64,000 nucleotides of DNA from positions 62,001 through 126,000 of the forward strand of contig JAJFKE010000046.1 in the NCBI GenBank assembly GCA_021773355.1. The letters are read 5' to 3'. The position numbers were made by a program, and so were the translations under genes. The stretch comes from Gammaproteobacteria bacterium. GTDB taxonomy: Bacteria; Pseudomonadota; Gammaproteobacteria; Pseudomonadales; Pseudohongiellaceae. A model generated the notes under the pieces. It did not search any database, had not been told where the DNA came from, and saw only the letters and a list, made by a program, of their open reading frames with translations. Of the stretch, positions 18,808-29,879 are shown piece after piece (within the stretch, counting starts at the first letter, position 1; every line of letters begins with the position of its first letter).

Positions 18808-19779
18808 CTAAATTTGGAACATCATTATGCCAAACCAAGCTATGTAAATTGACATGAATACAGCGCCGTTTGCGCGACTGATCATCTTGCCTTTTTTAAC
18901 ACCAGCGTAACAAAAGTAAGCTAGAAGTAACGTCAGTATTAACACTACCGTAAAATCTCTATAAAGAAGAGCAGGCTCTATTAGTCCTGGACTGAATAGA
19001 CCGGGGAAGGGTAGTACGGCCAATAAATTTAGAATATTCGACCCGACTATATTGCCTATGGCTAAATCATGATGCCCTTTGAGTACACAAGTTACTGAAG
19101 CGGCAAGTTCGGGAAGGCTGGTACCAAGAGCAACAATCGTTAAACCTATAATCGCAGTAGATACACCCAGTGCTTCGGCGATTGAAGTAGCCGCTGCAAC
19201 AAGTGCTTCGGCGCTTAGCACTAAAAGCGCGAGGCCCAGAACCAAATAAGCTGCGGCTTGCAAATTACTAACTTTGCTGAAATTTTCGTCGTCAATTTCT
19301 GGCATGGAACCAGTCTTAACCTTCTTGCGAAAAAGGGTATAGCCAAAGTACAGAATGATGGCGATAAGTATGACAGCATCGAAGACACCGAGAAAAAGGT
19401 CAAACAACAGGGCACCGGTAACAAAAGTGACGAGAAGCAGTGCAGGAATCTCTTTATCAATGAGTGATTGAGGCGGCTTTAGAGGACTTATCAATGCAGC
19501 CACTCCCAAGGCGATTCCTATATTAAATAGATTCGAGCCTAGTGCATTGCCAACCGCTAATTCTGGCTTGTCATTAAGTGCGGAGACGGCAGAGGAAAAT
19601 ATTTCGGGTGCGGAGGTGCCAAAAGCTACTATAGTAAGACCGATCATCAGGGGAGATACCCCTAAATTTCGCGCCAATATTGAGGCGCCAAATACAAACT
19701 TGTCCGCTCCCCAGATTAATCCAATAAATCCGAGAACGATGATGACCACGTCGAGGAACATATACGATGAATTCTTCAT
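18808..19779 (-). CDS. Calcium/sodium antiporter (CaxA/YrbG family)
   Basis: 323 residues, about ten membrane helices in two inverted repeats. The repeats carry the alpha motifs VAFGTSAPEIFSS (near 51-63) and VALGTSLPELAAS (near 216-228) of the Ca2+:cation antiporter family; GNALGSN and GNIVGSN follow. It should exchange Ca2+ for Na+ at the inner membrane. This is the yrbG position next to kdsD seen in many gammaproteobacteria. ATG 19779 is used; ATG seven codons later is also possible. Confidence 0.9.
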   Translation of the reverse strand: MKNSSYMFLDVVIIVLGFIGLIWGADKFVFGASILARNLGVSPLMIGLTIVAFGTSAPEIFSSAVSALNDKPELAVGNALGSNLFNIGIALGVAALISPLKPPQSLIDKEIPALLLVTFVTGALLFDLFLGVFDAVILIAIILYFGYTLFRKKVKTGSMPEIDDENFSKVSNLQAAAYLVLGLALLVLSAEALVAAATSIAEALGVSTAIIGLTIVALGTSLPELAASVTCVLKGHHDLAIGNIVGSNILNLLAVLPFPGLFSPGLIEPALLYRDFTVVLILTLLLAYFCYAGVKKGKMISRANGAVFMSIYIAWFGIMMFQI

Positions 19780-19981
19780 GCCAAGAGAAAGCGGACAATT
19801 AGAAGATTGTTTGAGGAGCTTTGCAAGTAATAATTTATTGAACTGTTGAATTCATGTAAACTGCGCAACTGCCTATGGGGTTCAGTCCGTATTCAGCTCA
19901 TTTTGTGTATTTTGACGCTTATATGTGTCCAATTAGTACACCGGTAAGGCCAGCTTTAAGCAAAAAATGAAGGATAAGCAA

Positions 19982-20584
19982 ATGAAATCATTGAATAAAT
20001 ATTTAGTAACTCTAATGCTGCTTGGAATCTTGCCTGCGTTTAGTCACGGTCAGCAATATAGCGCCGTAGAAACGGCTGAAATTGGGGTTCAGACCTTATT
20101 GCAAACCGTAGCCGAGTCCCGAGATCTTTTTCTGACGGACCGCGATAGCTATTTCTCCGCAGTCGAAGAAGTGCTGGATACCTTCGTCGATTTCAACGCG
20201 GTAGCTGAAGTTGTGATGTCACGATATGCGGCGTCCGCCACCGAAGCTCAGAAACTACGTTTTGCCAATATATTGAAAGCTACACTTACTCGATTCTACG
20301 GAGCATCCCTGGTTTCTTACCAGGGTCAGGAGCTAGCCTTCCTACCATCCAATAATCCAGCGGCGGATCCGCGTGCCGATACTGTAGTAGGTATGGAATT
20401 GCGCGGTGGCGACTCAAACCTCCGCTTGCAATACCAAATGTTTCTAAACGGAAACGATGAATGGAAACTAAAGAACCTGAGTTTGGCGGGTATTAATCTT
20501 GGACGTCAGTATTTCACTCAATTTTCAGCATTGATGGGGCAAAATAATGATGACATCGATGCGGTATTGGATAACTGGAAATAA
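19982..20584 (+). CDS. mlaC: Phospholipid-transport periplasmic protein MlaC
   Basis: 200 residues from ATG 19982, preferred over ATG 19967 because AAGGA lies 7 bases upstream. Signal peptide about 1-24 (cleavage after SHG), then one MlaC/Ttg2D domain. MlaC shuttles phospholipids across the periplasm between MlaA-porin and the MlaFEDB ABC complex, keeping the outer leaflet asymmetric. Its usual neighbours mlaF, mlaE, mlaD upstream and mlaB downstream are absent: caxA is only 187 bases upstream and ibaG follows 14 bases downstream. Either those genes are elsewhere or this copy works with other partners. Confidence 0.88.
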   Translation: MKSLNKYLVTLMLLGILPAFSHGQQYSAVETAEIGVQTLLQTVAESRDLFLTDRDSYFSAVEEVLDTFVDFNAVAEVVMSRYAASATEAQKLRFANILKATLTRFYGASLVSYQGQELAFLPSNNPAADPRADTVVGMELRGGDSNLRLQYQMFLNGNDEWKLKNLSLAGINLGRQYFTQFSALMGQNNDDIDAVLDNWK

Positions 20585-20598
20585 TTCGGAGCAATAGA

Positions 20599-20835
20599 TT
20601 GGACGCTGGTCAGATTACTTCTCTGTTAAATGCAGGGTTAACCGATTGTCACGTTACTGTAGACGGCGGCGATGGAAAATATCTTGTTACAGTTGTTGGC
20701 GAAGTGTTTGAGGGTTTAAACGCCGTTAAGAGACAGCAATCGATTTACAAAATATTGAACGAGCACATCACAAGTGGAGCCATTCACGCCGTCACAATGA
20801 AATTGATGACCGCCGCAGAGAGTCAGGCTTCCTGA
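20599..20835 (+). CDS. ibaG: BolA-family protein IbaG
   Basis: 78 residues from TTG 20599 (CGGA upstream). BolA/IbaG fold with the GDGKYLVTVVGEVFEGLNAVKRQQSIYKIL core, where the KRQQ region is the family's helix-turn-helix-like segment. IbaG works with monothiol glutaredoxins in Fe-S handling and is linked to acid stress. It sits directly before murA, its conserved place. Confidence 0.92.
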   Translation: MDAGQITSLLNAGLTDCHVTVDGGDGKYLVTVVGEVFEGLNAVKRQQSIYKILNEHITSGAIHAVTMKLMTAAESQAS

Positions 20836-20839
20836 ATAG

Positions 20840-22123
<1,284 letters not shown>

Positions 22124-22166
22124 CCCTAGCTATTTGTTTGGTAAATTAAAGTTGAGAATTCTAGCA

Positions 22167-22805
22167 ATGAGTTCCACTCAGTTAGTAATCGCCCTTACCA
22201 AGGGTCGCATCCTCGATGAAGTACTGCCGTTGTTCGCGCAGGCTGACATCGTGCCTAAAGAAGACATTAGTAAAAGTCGGAAACTCATATTCGATACCAA
22301 CAGAGAAAACGTAAAACTCATGGTGATTCGAGGCAGCGATGTTCCGACTTATGTCGAATTTGGTAGTGCTGACATGGGAGTTGTTGGTAAAGATCTATTG
22401 CTCGAATATGGCGATGAAGGCTTCTACGAACCATTGGATCTAAGAATTGCTGCCTGCCGGCTGATGACGGCAGAACCGATAAAGGCGGTTCCTGTTCAGG
22501 GCAGGCTAAAGGTAGCAACAAAATTTACCAATATCGCGAAGAAATATTTCGCAGAGCAAGGAAAACAAATTGAATTGATAAAACTCAATGGTGCATTGGA
22601 GCTGGCCCCGTCAATGGGGTTGGCTGATGCCATTGTTGATATTGTCGATACCGGTAAAACCTTAAAGGCGAATGGGTTAGAACCTCGTGAGCTAATAGCA
22701 CATGTTAGCTCCAGAATTATTGTGAATAAGGCTTCGATGAAAATCAAGAATAGCGTTATTCGAGAGATATTAGGTCAGCTTCGCGAAGCTGTTGAACGTA
22801 ACTAA
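22167..22805 (+). CDS. hisG: ATP phosphoribosyltransferase, short form
   Basis: 212 residues from ATG 22167; the frame is open further upstream but that part overlaps murA. It joins ATP and PRPP in the first step of histidine synthesis. At this length it is the short HisG type, which lacks the C-terminal regulatory domain and needs the HisZ subunit; hisZ is not in the window. Motifs: [10 protein letters not shown] near the start and the PRPP loop [18 protein letters not shown] near 155-172. Confidence 0.95.
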   Translation: MSSTQLVIALTKGRILDEVLPLFAQADIVPKEDISKSRKLIFDTNRENVKLMVIRGSDVPTYVEFGSADMGVVGKDLLLEYGDEGFYEPLDLRIAACRLMTAEPIKAVPVQGRLKVATKFTNIAKKYFAEQGKQIELIKLNGALELAPSMGLADAIVDIVDTGKTLKANGLEPRELIAHVSSRIIVNKASMKIKNSVIREILGQLREAVERN

Positions 22806-22843
22806 CTAAGCTATCCGAGTTTAAGACTCGGTATCGAAGAATC

Positions 22844-24157
22844 ATGTCTATACCTGCAATTAAAATCAATCAGCTTAATAGTTCTGACTCGGATTTCGAG
22901 CTTCAGCTGGGCAAACTATTGCAGCGAGACATGATCGTCGCGGACGAAGTTAGCAATGCGGTGAGTGATATATTACGAGAAGTTCGAGACCGGGGTGATG
23001 CGGCCGTGATTGAGTACACCAATCGTTTTGACAAATTCAATGCCAGCAGTATGCAAGAATTAATTGTTACGCAAGATCAGATGCAGGACTCACTCGCCAA
23101 TCTGTCTACCACGCAGAGAGATTCTTTGAGTCATGCGGCCGAACGAATTCGACGCTATCACCAGAAACAAAAACAAAACTCCTGGAACTATACGGAAGAA
23201 GATGGCTCGGTATACGGCCAGAAAATAAGCCCCTTGCAACGCGTGGGCATATACGTGCCTGGAGGAAAGGCTAACTATCCGTCTTCCATGTTAATGTTGG
23301 CAATTCCAGCACAGGTTGCCGGTGTCGCAGAGATTGTGGCTACGGTGCCAACGGCATATGGAGAGGAGGGGAAATTGGTATTTGCCGCCGCAGCTCTGGG
23401 TGGCGTCACTCAACTCTATACCATTGGAGGAGCGCAAGCTATAGCTGCTATGGCATTCGGTACTGAGTCTATTGCGAAGGTTGATAAGATAGCCGGGCCG
23501 GGCAATATTTACGTGACCGTTGCCAAGAAGCTCGTTTTCGGTGAAGTAGGAATCGATATGATAGCCGGGCCCTCAGAGTTAACTATTATTTGTGATGGCA
23601 AAACCGACCCTGATTGGATCGCCATGGATTTGTTCTCTCAAGCCGAACACGATGAGCAGGCACAATCGATTCTGATATCAGACGATGCTGCTTTCTTGAA
23701 GTCGGTTAAGAGCAGCATTGATAGGCTTCTTCCCACGATGGACAGGCGTGAAATAATTACGGAGTCTCTGACCAGTCGTGGCATTTTTATTGAAGTAGAA
23801 AATATGCTGCAGGCAACGTCGGTTAGCAATTTCATAGCGCCCGAGCATTTGGAAATTTCAGTAGAGCAGCCCGATAAACTGCTTGAATCAATCCATAATG
23901 CTGGCGCCATATTCATGGGCAGGTACAGCGCTGAAGCTCTAGGTGATTATTGTGCTGGGCCCAGCCATGTACTTCCAACTTCGGGAACCGCCAAGTTCTT
24001 CTCTGCTCTCGGAGTCTATGACTTCCAAAAGCGTAGCTCCATAATCAATTGTTCTGAATCTGGTGCGAATGAGTTGGCGAGTACAGCTGCCGATATTGCG
24101 CGTAATGAACATCTGCAAGCCCATGCTCTATCCGCAGAGTATAGATTGAAAAAATAG
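22844..24157 (+). CDS. hisD: Histidinol dehydrogenase
   Basis: 437 residues. It oxidises histidinol to histidine in two NAD+-dependent steps and binds Zn2+. Signature AGPGNIYVTVAKKLVFGEVGIDMIAGPSE is present near 219-247 (written as a position: starts with AGPGNIYV), as are SQAEHDEQAQ and GPSHVLPTSGTAKF. It is 38 bases after hisG. The usual third gene, hisC, is missing: the convergent degS gene lies 35 bases beyond the stop. Confidence 0.96.
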   Translation: MSIPAIKINQLNSSDSDFELQLGKLLQRDMIVADEVSNAVSDILREVRDRGDAAVIEYTNRFDKFNASSMQELIVTQDQMQDSLANLSTTQRDSLSHAAERIRRYHQKQKQNSWNYTEEDGSVYGQKISPLQRVGIYVPGGKANYPSSMLMLAIPAQVAGVAEIVATVPTAYGEEGKLVFAAAALGGVTQLYTIGGAQAIAAMAFGTESIAKVDKIAGPGNIYVTVAKKLVFGEVGIDMIAGPSELTIICDGKTDPDWIAMDLFSQAEHDEQAQSILISDDAAFLKSVKSSIDRLLPTMDRREIITESLTSRGIFIEVENMLQATSVSNFIAPEHLEISVEQPDKLLESIHNAGAIFMGRYSAEALGDYCAGPSHVLPTSGTAKFFSALGVYDFQKRSSIINCSESGANELASTAADIARNEHLQAHALSAEYRLKK

Positions 24158-24192
24158 GGAGGCTTGAAAACGATGGGCTAGAACCCGGATGC

Positions 24193-25317
24193 TTATGGTT
24201 CTATGATGATTGCTTGACCAAAACCCAGCGTCGTCGGTAATACAAAATTTTGGCCTTCTCGGTATATTTGAATATCGACGCTATCGCCCGGCTTCTTGTT
24301 GCGTACTTCCATCATGATATTTTGAGCATCTATTACAGGCGTGTCTTCTACTTGAGTAATTACGTCCCCCGGTCGTATTCCAGCTCTTTCTGCTGCACCA
24401 CCATCATCCACACTTTCTACCAGCATGCCGCGAATATGGTCTACACCAAAGAAAAGCTGACTGGATTGCGCATTCAATGCCTCCCCAGTTATCACCCCTA
24501 GATAACCAGCATTCGCCTCGATAGCCTGATTGGCCATCTCCTCAAATACGGCAATTGCATGGCTAGCTGGAGTGGCAAAACCGATTCCCTCAAAGTTTCC
24601 TGATTCGGAAAATATCGAAGAATTGATGCCTACCAGTTTTCCTTCTGAATTAATCAATGCGCCTCCAGAGTTTCCGGGGTTGATGGCCGCATCGGTTTGA
24701 ATAATACCGATAGAATTATCCGAGGCATCGGTCAATGCACTGATGATGCCTTGAGATACCGATTGACCAATGTTGCGGGGATAGCCAATAGCGAAAACAA
24801 TATCGCCGACGTCGAGAGAGCTATCATCACCGATTTGAATTGGGGTCAGGTCATCCATATTGATATGTAGAACCGCCAGATCGCTGGCTTCGTCCCATGC
24901 TACTACAGCTGCCGATATTTTCCGGCCGTCGTTCAGCGTTACCTCTGCATCGAAAGCATCGAAAAGGGTGTCAACTACGTGAAGATTGGTAAGTATGAAT
25001 CCATTTTCGCTAACGATGACGCCGGACCCCAAGCTGGCTCTCTCACCGAGGTATAGGTTTAGCCGATTTTCAGAAGTGCGCTCTATAGATTCTACATTGA
25101 CGTTGGTGGCATTGATCGCGACCACCGCAGGAGCTGCTAATTTAATAGCCTCCGAAAATGAAAGAGGAGCAGGGGGCTGGGCGACGGGAAGTTCGACTGG
25201 GGGCAATTGATTCGTCAACAGTTTTAGTTGCTGGTATTGCAGGATTACCAATGCTACCAAGATGCCGCAGGCAACCGGCCAGCTGATAAATTTAAGTAGA
25301 TTTTGAATTCTGCTCAT
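24193..25317 (-). CDS. degS: Site-1 serine protease DegS/AlgW
   Basis: 374 residues. One N-terminal membrane anchor (about 11-28), a trypsin-like domain with triad His113 (TNLHVV), Asp146 (ASDLAVL) and Ser217 (NPGNSGGA), and a single PDZ domain (about 270-365). DegS senses unfolded outer-membrane proteins through the PDZ domain and makes the first cut in RseA/MucA, releasing sigma-E. One PDZ plus the anchor separate it from DegP/DegQ. Located between hisD and the Nif3 gene, as algW is in Pseudomonas. Confidence 0.94.
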   Translation of the reverse strand: MSRIQNLLKFISWPVACGILVALVILQYQQLKLLTNQLPPVELPVAQPPAPLSFSEAIKLAAPAVVAINATNVNVESIERTSENRLNLYLGERASLGSGVIVSENGFILTNLHVVDTLFDAFDAEVTLNDGRKISAAVVAWDEASDLAVLHINMDDLTPIQIGDDSSLDVGDIVFAIGYPRNIGQSVSQGIISALTDASDNSIGIIQTDAAINPGNSGGALINSEGKLVGINSSIFSESGNFEGIGFATPASHAIAVFEEMANQAIEANAGYLGVITGEALNAQSSQLFFGVDHIRGMLVESVDDGGAAERAGIRPGDVITQVEDTPVIDAQNIMMEVRNKKPGDSVDIQIYREGQNFVLPTTLGFGQAIIIEP

Positions 25318-25435
25318 CGCTCTTGTGCCTGTGATCTCTAATAGTTACTGCGCGGTACCAACGAATTCGAATAGACCCACTGTATGTTATTATGACGCAC
25401 GAAACCAATATACAGCGTTGACAAGGTGGATTCCA

Positions 25436-26197
25436 ATGCCAGTTAGTCTTAAACATCTCGAATCAGAGTTAAAACGAGTACTGAGACCGGAACAATTTAG
25501 TGACTATTGCCCTAACGGCTTGCAGGTTCAAGGGCGGTCCGAGGTTTTAAAAATTGTTAGTGGTGTGACCGCTTGCCAGGGATTAATATCAGCGGCGGCC
25601 GATGTCGATGCCGATGTCCTGCTGGTACATCATGGATATTTTTGGCGCGGCGAAGAACAACCAATTACCGGTATTAAAAAGTCGCGCATAGCAGCGTTGC
25701 TGCAGAGTGGCATAAGCTTGATAGCCTATCACTTGCCCTTGGATGTTCATGCTGAATTCGGAAATAACGTTCAACTGGCAAAAGTGCTGGGTTTTGATAT
25801 TGAAGGAGAACTGGGTAAGCAGAATAACCACCCCATCGGCTTGACTGGAAGCACCTCAAAAAATCTTAATTTTGCTACCATGCATGATTTACTAACTTCC
25901 AAATTGGGAAGGAAGCCGTTGGCTATAGAAGGTGGTTCAGAACAAATTCAATCGGTAGCCTGGTGTACGGGGGCCGCACAGAATTATATAGAACTGGCGG
26001 TTGAGGCTGGCGTCGATGCTTATATTACGGGCGAAGTTTCAGAGCCCACTGTTCATATTGCTAGAGAATCAGGGCTGCACTTTTTCTCTGCGGGGCATCA
26101 TGCAACTGAACGGTATGGAGTGCAGGCTTTAGGGGCTTATTTGGCGAATATGTTCGACATCGAGCACGAGTTTATCGATATCGATAACCCTGTTTGA
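25436..26197 (+). CDS. Nif3-like dinuclear metal centre protein (YbgI)
   Basis: 253 residues from ATG 25436, with AAGGTGG upstream; the open frame before it is unlike the family. Metal-binding motifs LLVHHGYFWRG (about 60-70) and SAGHHATERYG near the C-terminus coordinate two metal ions. The family is often labelled GTP cyclohydrolase 1 type 2, but its true substrate is not settled. It is divergent from degS; the 118 bases between them should hold both promoters. Confidence 0.92.
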   Translation: MPVSLKHLESELKRVLRPEQFSDYCPNGLQVQGRSEVLKIVSGVTACQGLISAAADVDADVLLVHHGYFWRGEEQPITGIKKSRIAALLQSGISLIAYHLPLDVHAEFGNNVQLAKVLGFDIEGELGKQNNHPIGLTGSTSKNLNFATMHDLLTSKLGRKPLAIEGGSEQIQSVAWCTGAAQNYIELAVEAGVDAYITGEVSEPTVHIARESGLHFFSAGHHATERYGVQALGAYLANMFDIEHEFIDIDNPV

Positions 26198-26230
26198 TAA
26201 TCCATGCGTATTTTTTATTTTAATGGTGAA

Positions 26231-28132
26231 TTAAATAATAGCTTCATCACGCATTATCTTGATAACTTTTTCCAGGCATTCATCTATCGACAAGGCAGAA
26301 GTATCAAGCTGTAAATGAGTGACTTCCGGTGCATCATAAGGAAATGAGAGTCCTGGTATATCGGAGGATTCGCTTCCTTCGGCCGCAGCATAGAGACCAC
26401 TTGGGTCACGCTGTATGCAAACCTCCATGGGCGGATTTAGGTAGATGATGTAGCAGTTGTCCTTACCTATGACACTAATAGCATGTTCTCTGGAGTCCGT
26501 GTTTGGAGCAACAAATGAAGCGCAACAAATAACTCCAGAGTCGTTTAGAAATCGAGCAATATGAGCACTTCGTCTCAAATTCTCGGCTCGACCTTCTGCA
26601 TCGTGGGGCAGATCTTTGCTGATTCCAAGCCGCATGGTTTTTCCATCAAGTACGGTGCTAACACGGCCACGATCGAATAGCTTTCTTTCCAACCCATGTG
26701 CAAGGGTGGATTTCCCTGAGCCGGATACGCCGACAAATAGTATCGTTGCTGGTTTTTGGCCGTAACGAGCTGCGCGTTCTTCTTTGCTAACAATGATGTT
26801 GCTTGACTCTGCCCGGGCTTGTTGCGGCTGCTGTTCGCAATCGATCATGCCAGCCGCAACAGTAACGTTGCTAAGTCTATCGATTACAATAAAACTTCCT
26901 GTGGCACGATTGTCTTTATAGCTATCGAAACAGACCGTCTCGTCAAGATTAATCTCAGCTAAGCCAATTTCATTGAGCTCTAATCCGGGTGCAGTGTGTC
27001 TTTCGAGGGAATTAATATCGATACGGTTGTGTATCATATTAACTCTTCCACTCACTGTCTTTGTACCAAGTTTGAAATCGAATAACTTGCCAGGCAGCAA
27101 TGGACTGTCGGCCATCCAAACGATAGTGGCATCGAAATTCGAACGACAGGCGGGAATATTTTCCGGGTGAGCCAAAATATCTCCGCGACTCACATCTATT
27201 TCATCCTCAAGTGTCAACGTGACTGCCATCTCCGCATGAGCCAGCTCCAACTCCTCATCATAGGTCACAATGGACTTGATGCGGCTGGTCTTCTTCGAGG
27301 GCAATACCGTAATCTCGTCTCCCTTGCGAACTACGCCTGAAGCAACGGTACCGCAGAAACCTCTGAAGTTTAGATTCGGGCGATTAACGTATTGCACGGG
27401 AAATCGGAAATCGGAATAATTCTTATCACCTGCAATTTCTATGGTTTCAAGAAGGGGCATAAGTGAGCCACCGTGATACCAAGGTGTGTGCTCACTTGGC
27501 GTAACAACGTTATCACCAGTCAGGGCAGAAAGAGGTATGAAATGAAAGTTCGCCGGTTCCAGTTTTTCAGTGAACTTTAGATAGTTTGATTTAATCTCTT
27601 GATATACGCTTTCACTGAAATCCACGAGATCCATTTTATTAATGGCAACGACTATGTGTTTAATGCCAAGCAGTGATGCGATGAAGCTATGGCGCCGAGT
27701 CTGTACTTGAACACCATGACGGGCATCGATCAAAATTATCGCCAGATCGCAGGTCGAAGCTCCGGTAGCCATATTTCTAGTGTACTGCTCGTGACCGGGA
27801 GTATCTGCAATAATGAACTTTCTCTTAGCAGTGGAGAAATAGCGGTAGGCCACATCGATCGTTATGCCTTGTTCTCTCTCAGCCTGCAAGCCATCGACTA
27901 ATAAGGCAAGATCAATTTCACCCCCGGTGGTGCCAGACTTGATGCTGTCTGCCTTAATCGCTGCCAGCTGATCCTCGTAGATCATTTTGGAATCATGCAG
28001 CAGACGGCCGATCAAAGTGCTTTTACCATCGTCCACGCTACCGCAGGTCAACAAGCGCAACAACTCCTTGCGTTCATGTTGCGCAAGGTAGGCAGCTATA
28101 TCTGTGCTAATTAAGTCGGATTGGTGTGACAT
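26231..28132 (-). CDS. cysNC: Bifunctional sulfate adenylyltransferase subunit 1 / APS kinase
   Basis: 633 residues, a fusion of two sulfate-activation enzymes. CysN (about 1-440) is an EF-Tu-like GTPase with [20 protein letters not shown] and NKMD motifs; it drives adenylylation of sulfate by CysD. CysC (about 455-633) carries the P-loop GVSGSGKST and phosphorylates APS to PAPS. The fusion is common in proteobacteria. It lies 40 bases downstream of cysD in the same operon. Confidence 0.96.
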   Translation of the reverse strand: MSHQSDLISTDIAAYLAQHERKELLRLLTCGSVDDGKSTLIGRLLHDSKMIYEDQLAAIKADSIKSGTTGGEIDLALLVDGLQAEREQGITIDVAYRYFSTAKRKFIIADTPGHEQYTRNMATGASTCDLAIILIDARHGVQVQTRRHSFIASLLGIKHIVVAINKMDLVDFSESVYQEIKSNYLKFTEKLEPANFHFIPLSALTGDNVVTPSEHTPWYHGGSLMPLLETIEIAGDKNYSDFRFPVQYVNRPNLNFRGFCGTVASGVVRKGDEITVLPSKKTSRIKSIVTYDEELELAHAEMAVTLTLEDEIDVSRGDILAHPENIPACRSNFDATIVWMADSPLLPGKLFDFKLGTKTVSGRVNMIHNRIDINSLERHTAPGLELNEIGLAEINLDETVCFDSYKDNRATGSFIVIDRLSNVTVAAGMIDCEQQPQQARAESSNIIVSKEERAARYGQKPATILFVGVSGSGKSTLAHGLERKLFDRGRVSTVLDGKTMRLGISKDLPHDAEGRAENLRRSAHIARFLNDSGVICCASFVAPNTDSREHAISVIGKDNCYIIYLNPPMEVCIQRDPSGLYAAAEGSESSDIPGLSFPYDAPEVTHLQLDTSALSIDECLEKVIKIMRDEAII

Positions 28133-28172
28133 CTAAGAATCTCGTGCTGCAATTTCTGGGTGGTTAACTCTA

Positions 28173-29081
28173 CTAAAAATAGCCCTGACGCTTCTTCTCT
28201 TCCATCGAGCCGCTTTTATCAGAATCAATTAGCCGGCCCTGGCGTTCAGAACTGGTTGCCAACAACATTTCCTGGATAATCTCAGGCAGAGTGGTGGCGG
28301 TTGAATCCACGGCACCAGATAGTGGATAACAACCAAGCGTTCGAAATCGAACAGTTTTGGTTTCAATTTTTTGACCTTCTTCGATTGGCATGCGGTCATC
28401 GTCAACGAGAATATCCACACCATCGATATTGACAACTGGACGTGGTTTGGCGAAGTACAAGGGCACAATATCGATATTGTTTAGATAAATATATTGCCAA
28501 ATGTCGAGCTCCGTCCAATTGGAAAGAGGGAAGACTCGAATGCTTTCACCTTTGTTAATTTTGCCGTTGTAAATATTCCACAATTCCGGTCTCTGGTTTT
28601 TTGGGTCCCAAACATGATTCTTATCACGAAAGGAAAACACTCTCTCTTTAGCGCGAGATTTTTCTTCGTCTCGTCTGGCTCCACCAAAGGCTGCATCAAA
28701 CTTGTATTTGTTTAAGGCCTGCTTTAAGGCCTGGGTTTTCATAATATCGGTATGTTTCTCACTGCCGTGGGTAAATGGTCCTATTCCGGCGTCTACACCT
28801 TCCTGATTGATATGAACGATCATGTCCAGTCCCAACTTTTCGATCTGTTGGTCACGAAAAGCGATCATTTCTCTAAACTTCCAGGTGGTATCTACATGCA
28901 TTAGCGGAAACGGAAGCTTGCCGGGATAGAAGGCCTTGAGTGCCAGATGCAACATTACCGATGAGTCTTTCCCGACGGAGTAGAGCATGACAGGCTTATC
29001 GAACTCTGCGGCGACTTCTCGCATTATGTGAATGCTTTCGGCTTCGAGCTGTCTTAAATGGGTTAGGCTGTATTCAGACAT
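28173..29081 (-). CDS. cysD: Sulfate adenylyltransferase subunit 2
   Basis: 302 residues, PP-loop ATPase family. With CysN it makes APS from ATP and sulfate in the assimilatory route. The PP-loop [12 protein letters not shown] is near residues 35-46, and the [16 protein letters not shown] motif near 134-149. The C-terminus ends with the usual Lys/Gly-rich QGYF. First gene of cysD-cysNC. Confidence 0.96.
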   Translation of the reverse strand: MSEYSLTHLRQLEAESIHIMREVAAEFDKPVMLYSVGKDSSVMLHLALKAFYPGKLPFPLMHVDTTWKFREMIAFRDQQIEKLGLDMIVHINQEGVDAGIGPFTHGSEKHTDIMKTQALKQALNKYKFDAAFGGARRDEEKSRAKERVFSFRDKNHVWDPKNQRPELWNIYNGKINKGESIRVFPLSNWTELDIWQYIYLNNIDIVPLYFAKPRPVVNIDGVDILVDDDRMPIEEGQKIETKTVRFRTLGCYPLSGAVDSTATTLPEIIQEMLLATSSERQGRLIDSDKSGSMEEKKRQGYF

Positions 29082-29157
29082 AGATTACTAATTCATTTTT
29101 GGCAAAGACTAGATTGCTGCTCAAGAGTCTGCTGCAGTGACGGAAATACTTATGGGA

Positions 29158-29625
29158 TTAATGCTTAGGCTTAAGCGGAGATTCTTCTTCATTCTGAGAA
29201 ATAGACTTACTGAGTCCAAATTCTTCTGAAAGGGCGCCTTTCTGACTGGGATCTAGTTTCGCTGCATAGTCCCTTGGAGGAATTAGGCCCGCGGTGGCTT
29301 CGGATTCTTCACTGCTTTCGAAAACCGCATCGGAGCCAGCCGGAAGTAACTTGCTAGCAACCTCATTGCTACACAGATCCTGAGCACCACTCGCTAAGTG
29401 CTGATATACCTCACGGTAACTCTCAGTCATGTGCTGCACGAGGTCTGCAGTCATGCTGAAATGATCACTCACATTGTCGCGATAGGTCAGGTGGTTATCC
29501 TTTAAATCACGTATCTGATTTTCTAGTTCCTGCACACGTGACGCGCTGCTATTCAAGCGACTGGAAAACACCACTCCAATTACGATTCCCACTGCCAGGC
29601 AGGCGATTGCAGTTAACCAGATCAT
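29158..29625 (-). CDS. zapG: ZapG/YhcB membrane protein (DUF1043)
   Basis: 155 residues from ATG 29625, which puts the single membrane helix (residues 1-20) at the N-terminus as in the family; GAGAGG lies 11 bases upstream. A coiled coil follows (about 28-75), then an acidic disordered tail. In E. coli YhcB/ZapG sits at the inner membrane and links division with cell-wall and envelope synthesis. The divergent neighbour is zapE, the conserved arrangement. The frame stays open to 29811 but that extension is non-conserved and crosses a repeat end. Confidence 0.85.
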   Translation of the reverse strand: MIWLTAIACLAVGIVIGVVFSSRLNSSASRVQELENQIRDLKDNHLTYRDNVSDHFSMTADLVQHMTESYREVYQHLASGAQDLCSNEVASKLLPAGSDAVFESSEESEATAGLIPPRDYAAKLDPSQKGALSEEFGLSKSISQNEEESPLKPKH

Positions 29626-29772
29626 TTCAGTAGTTGCCTCTCGATCGTTTCTTAAATAAATCTTCTTGGTTGTTGCTCCTTTCAGGAGCGAGCATACTGA
29701 CGAGTATACCTCAATTAACTTGGATTTTTTAACAAACTTATTGCCCTGTGTGGCACTGTAAGTGATGTAATC

Positions 29773-29792
29773 GGATATCAGAGGGTCCCTAG
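29773..29792. repeat. Lone repeat end, CAGAGGGTCC-CTAG
   Basis: The sequence CAGAGGGTCCCTAG (29779-29792) is identical to the right end at 36268-36281 and close to that of the hairpin at 11609-11664. No inverted partner was found within about 150 bases. It lies in the zapG/zapE divergent region. Confidence 0.5.
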
Positions 29793-29879
29793 AATCGATA
29801 GAGGTTGCCAATCTCCGTTATTCTCTAGAAACTATTCGCTTTTTTACGAGAGTGGAAATACCTACTGGTAACCACGTGA

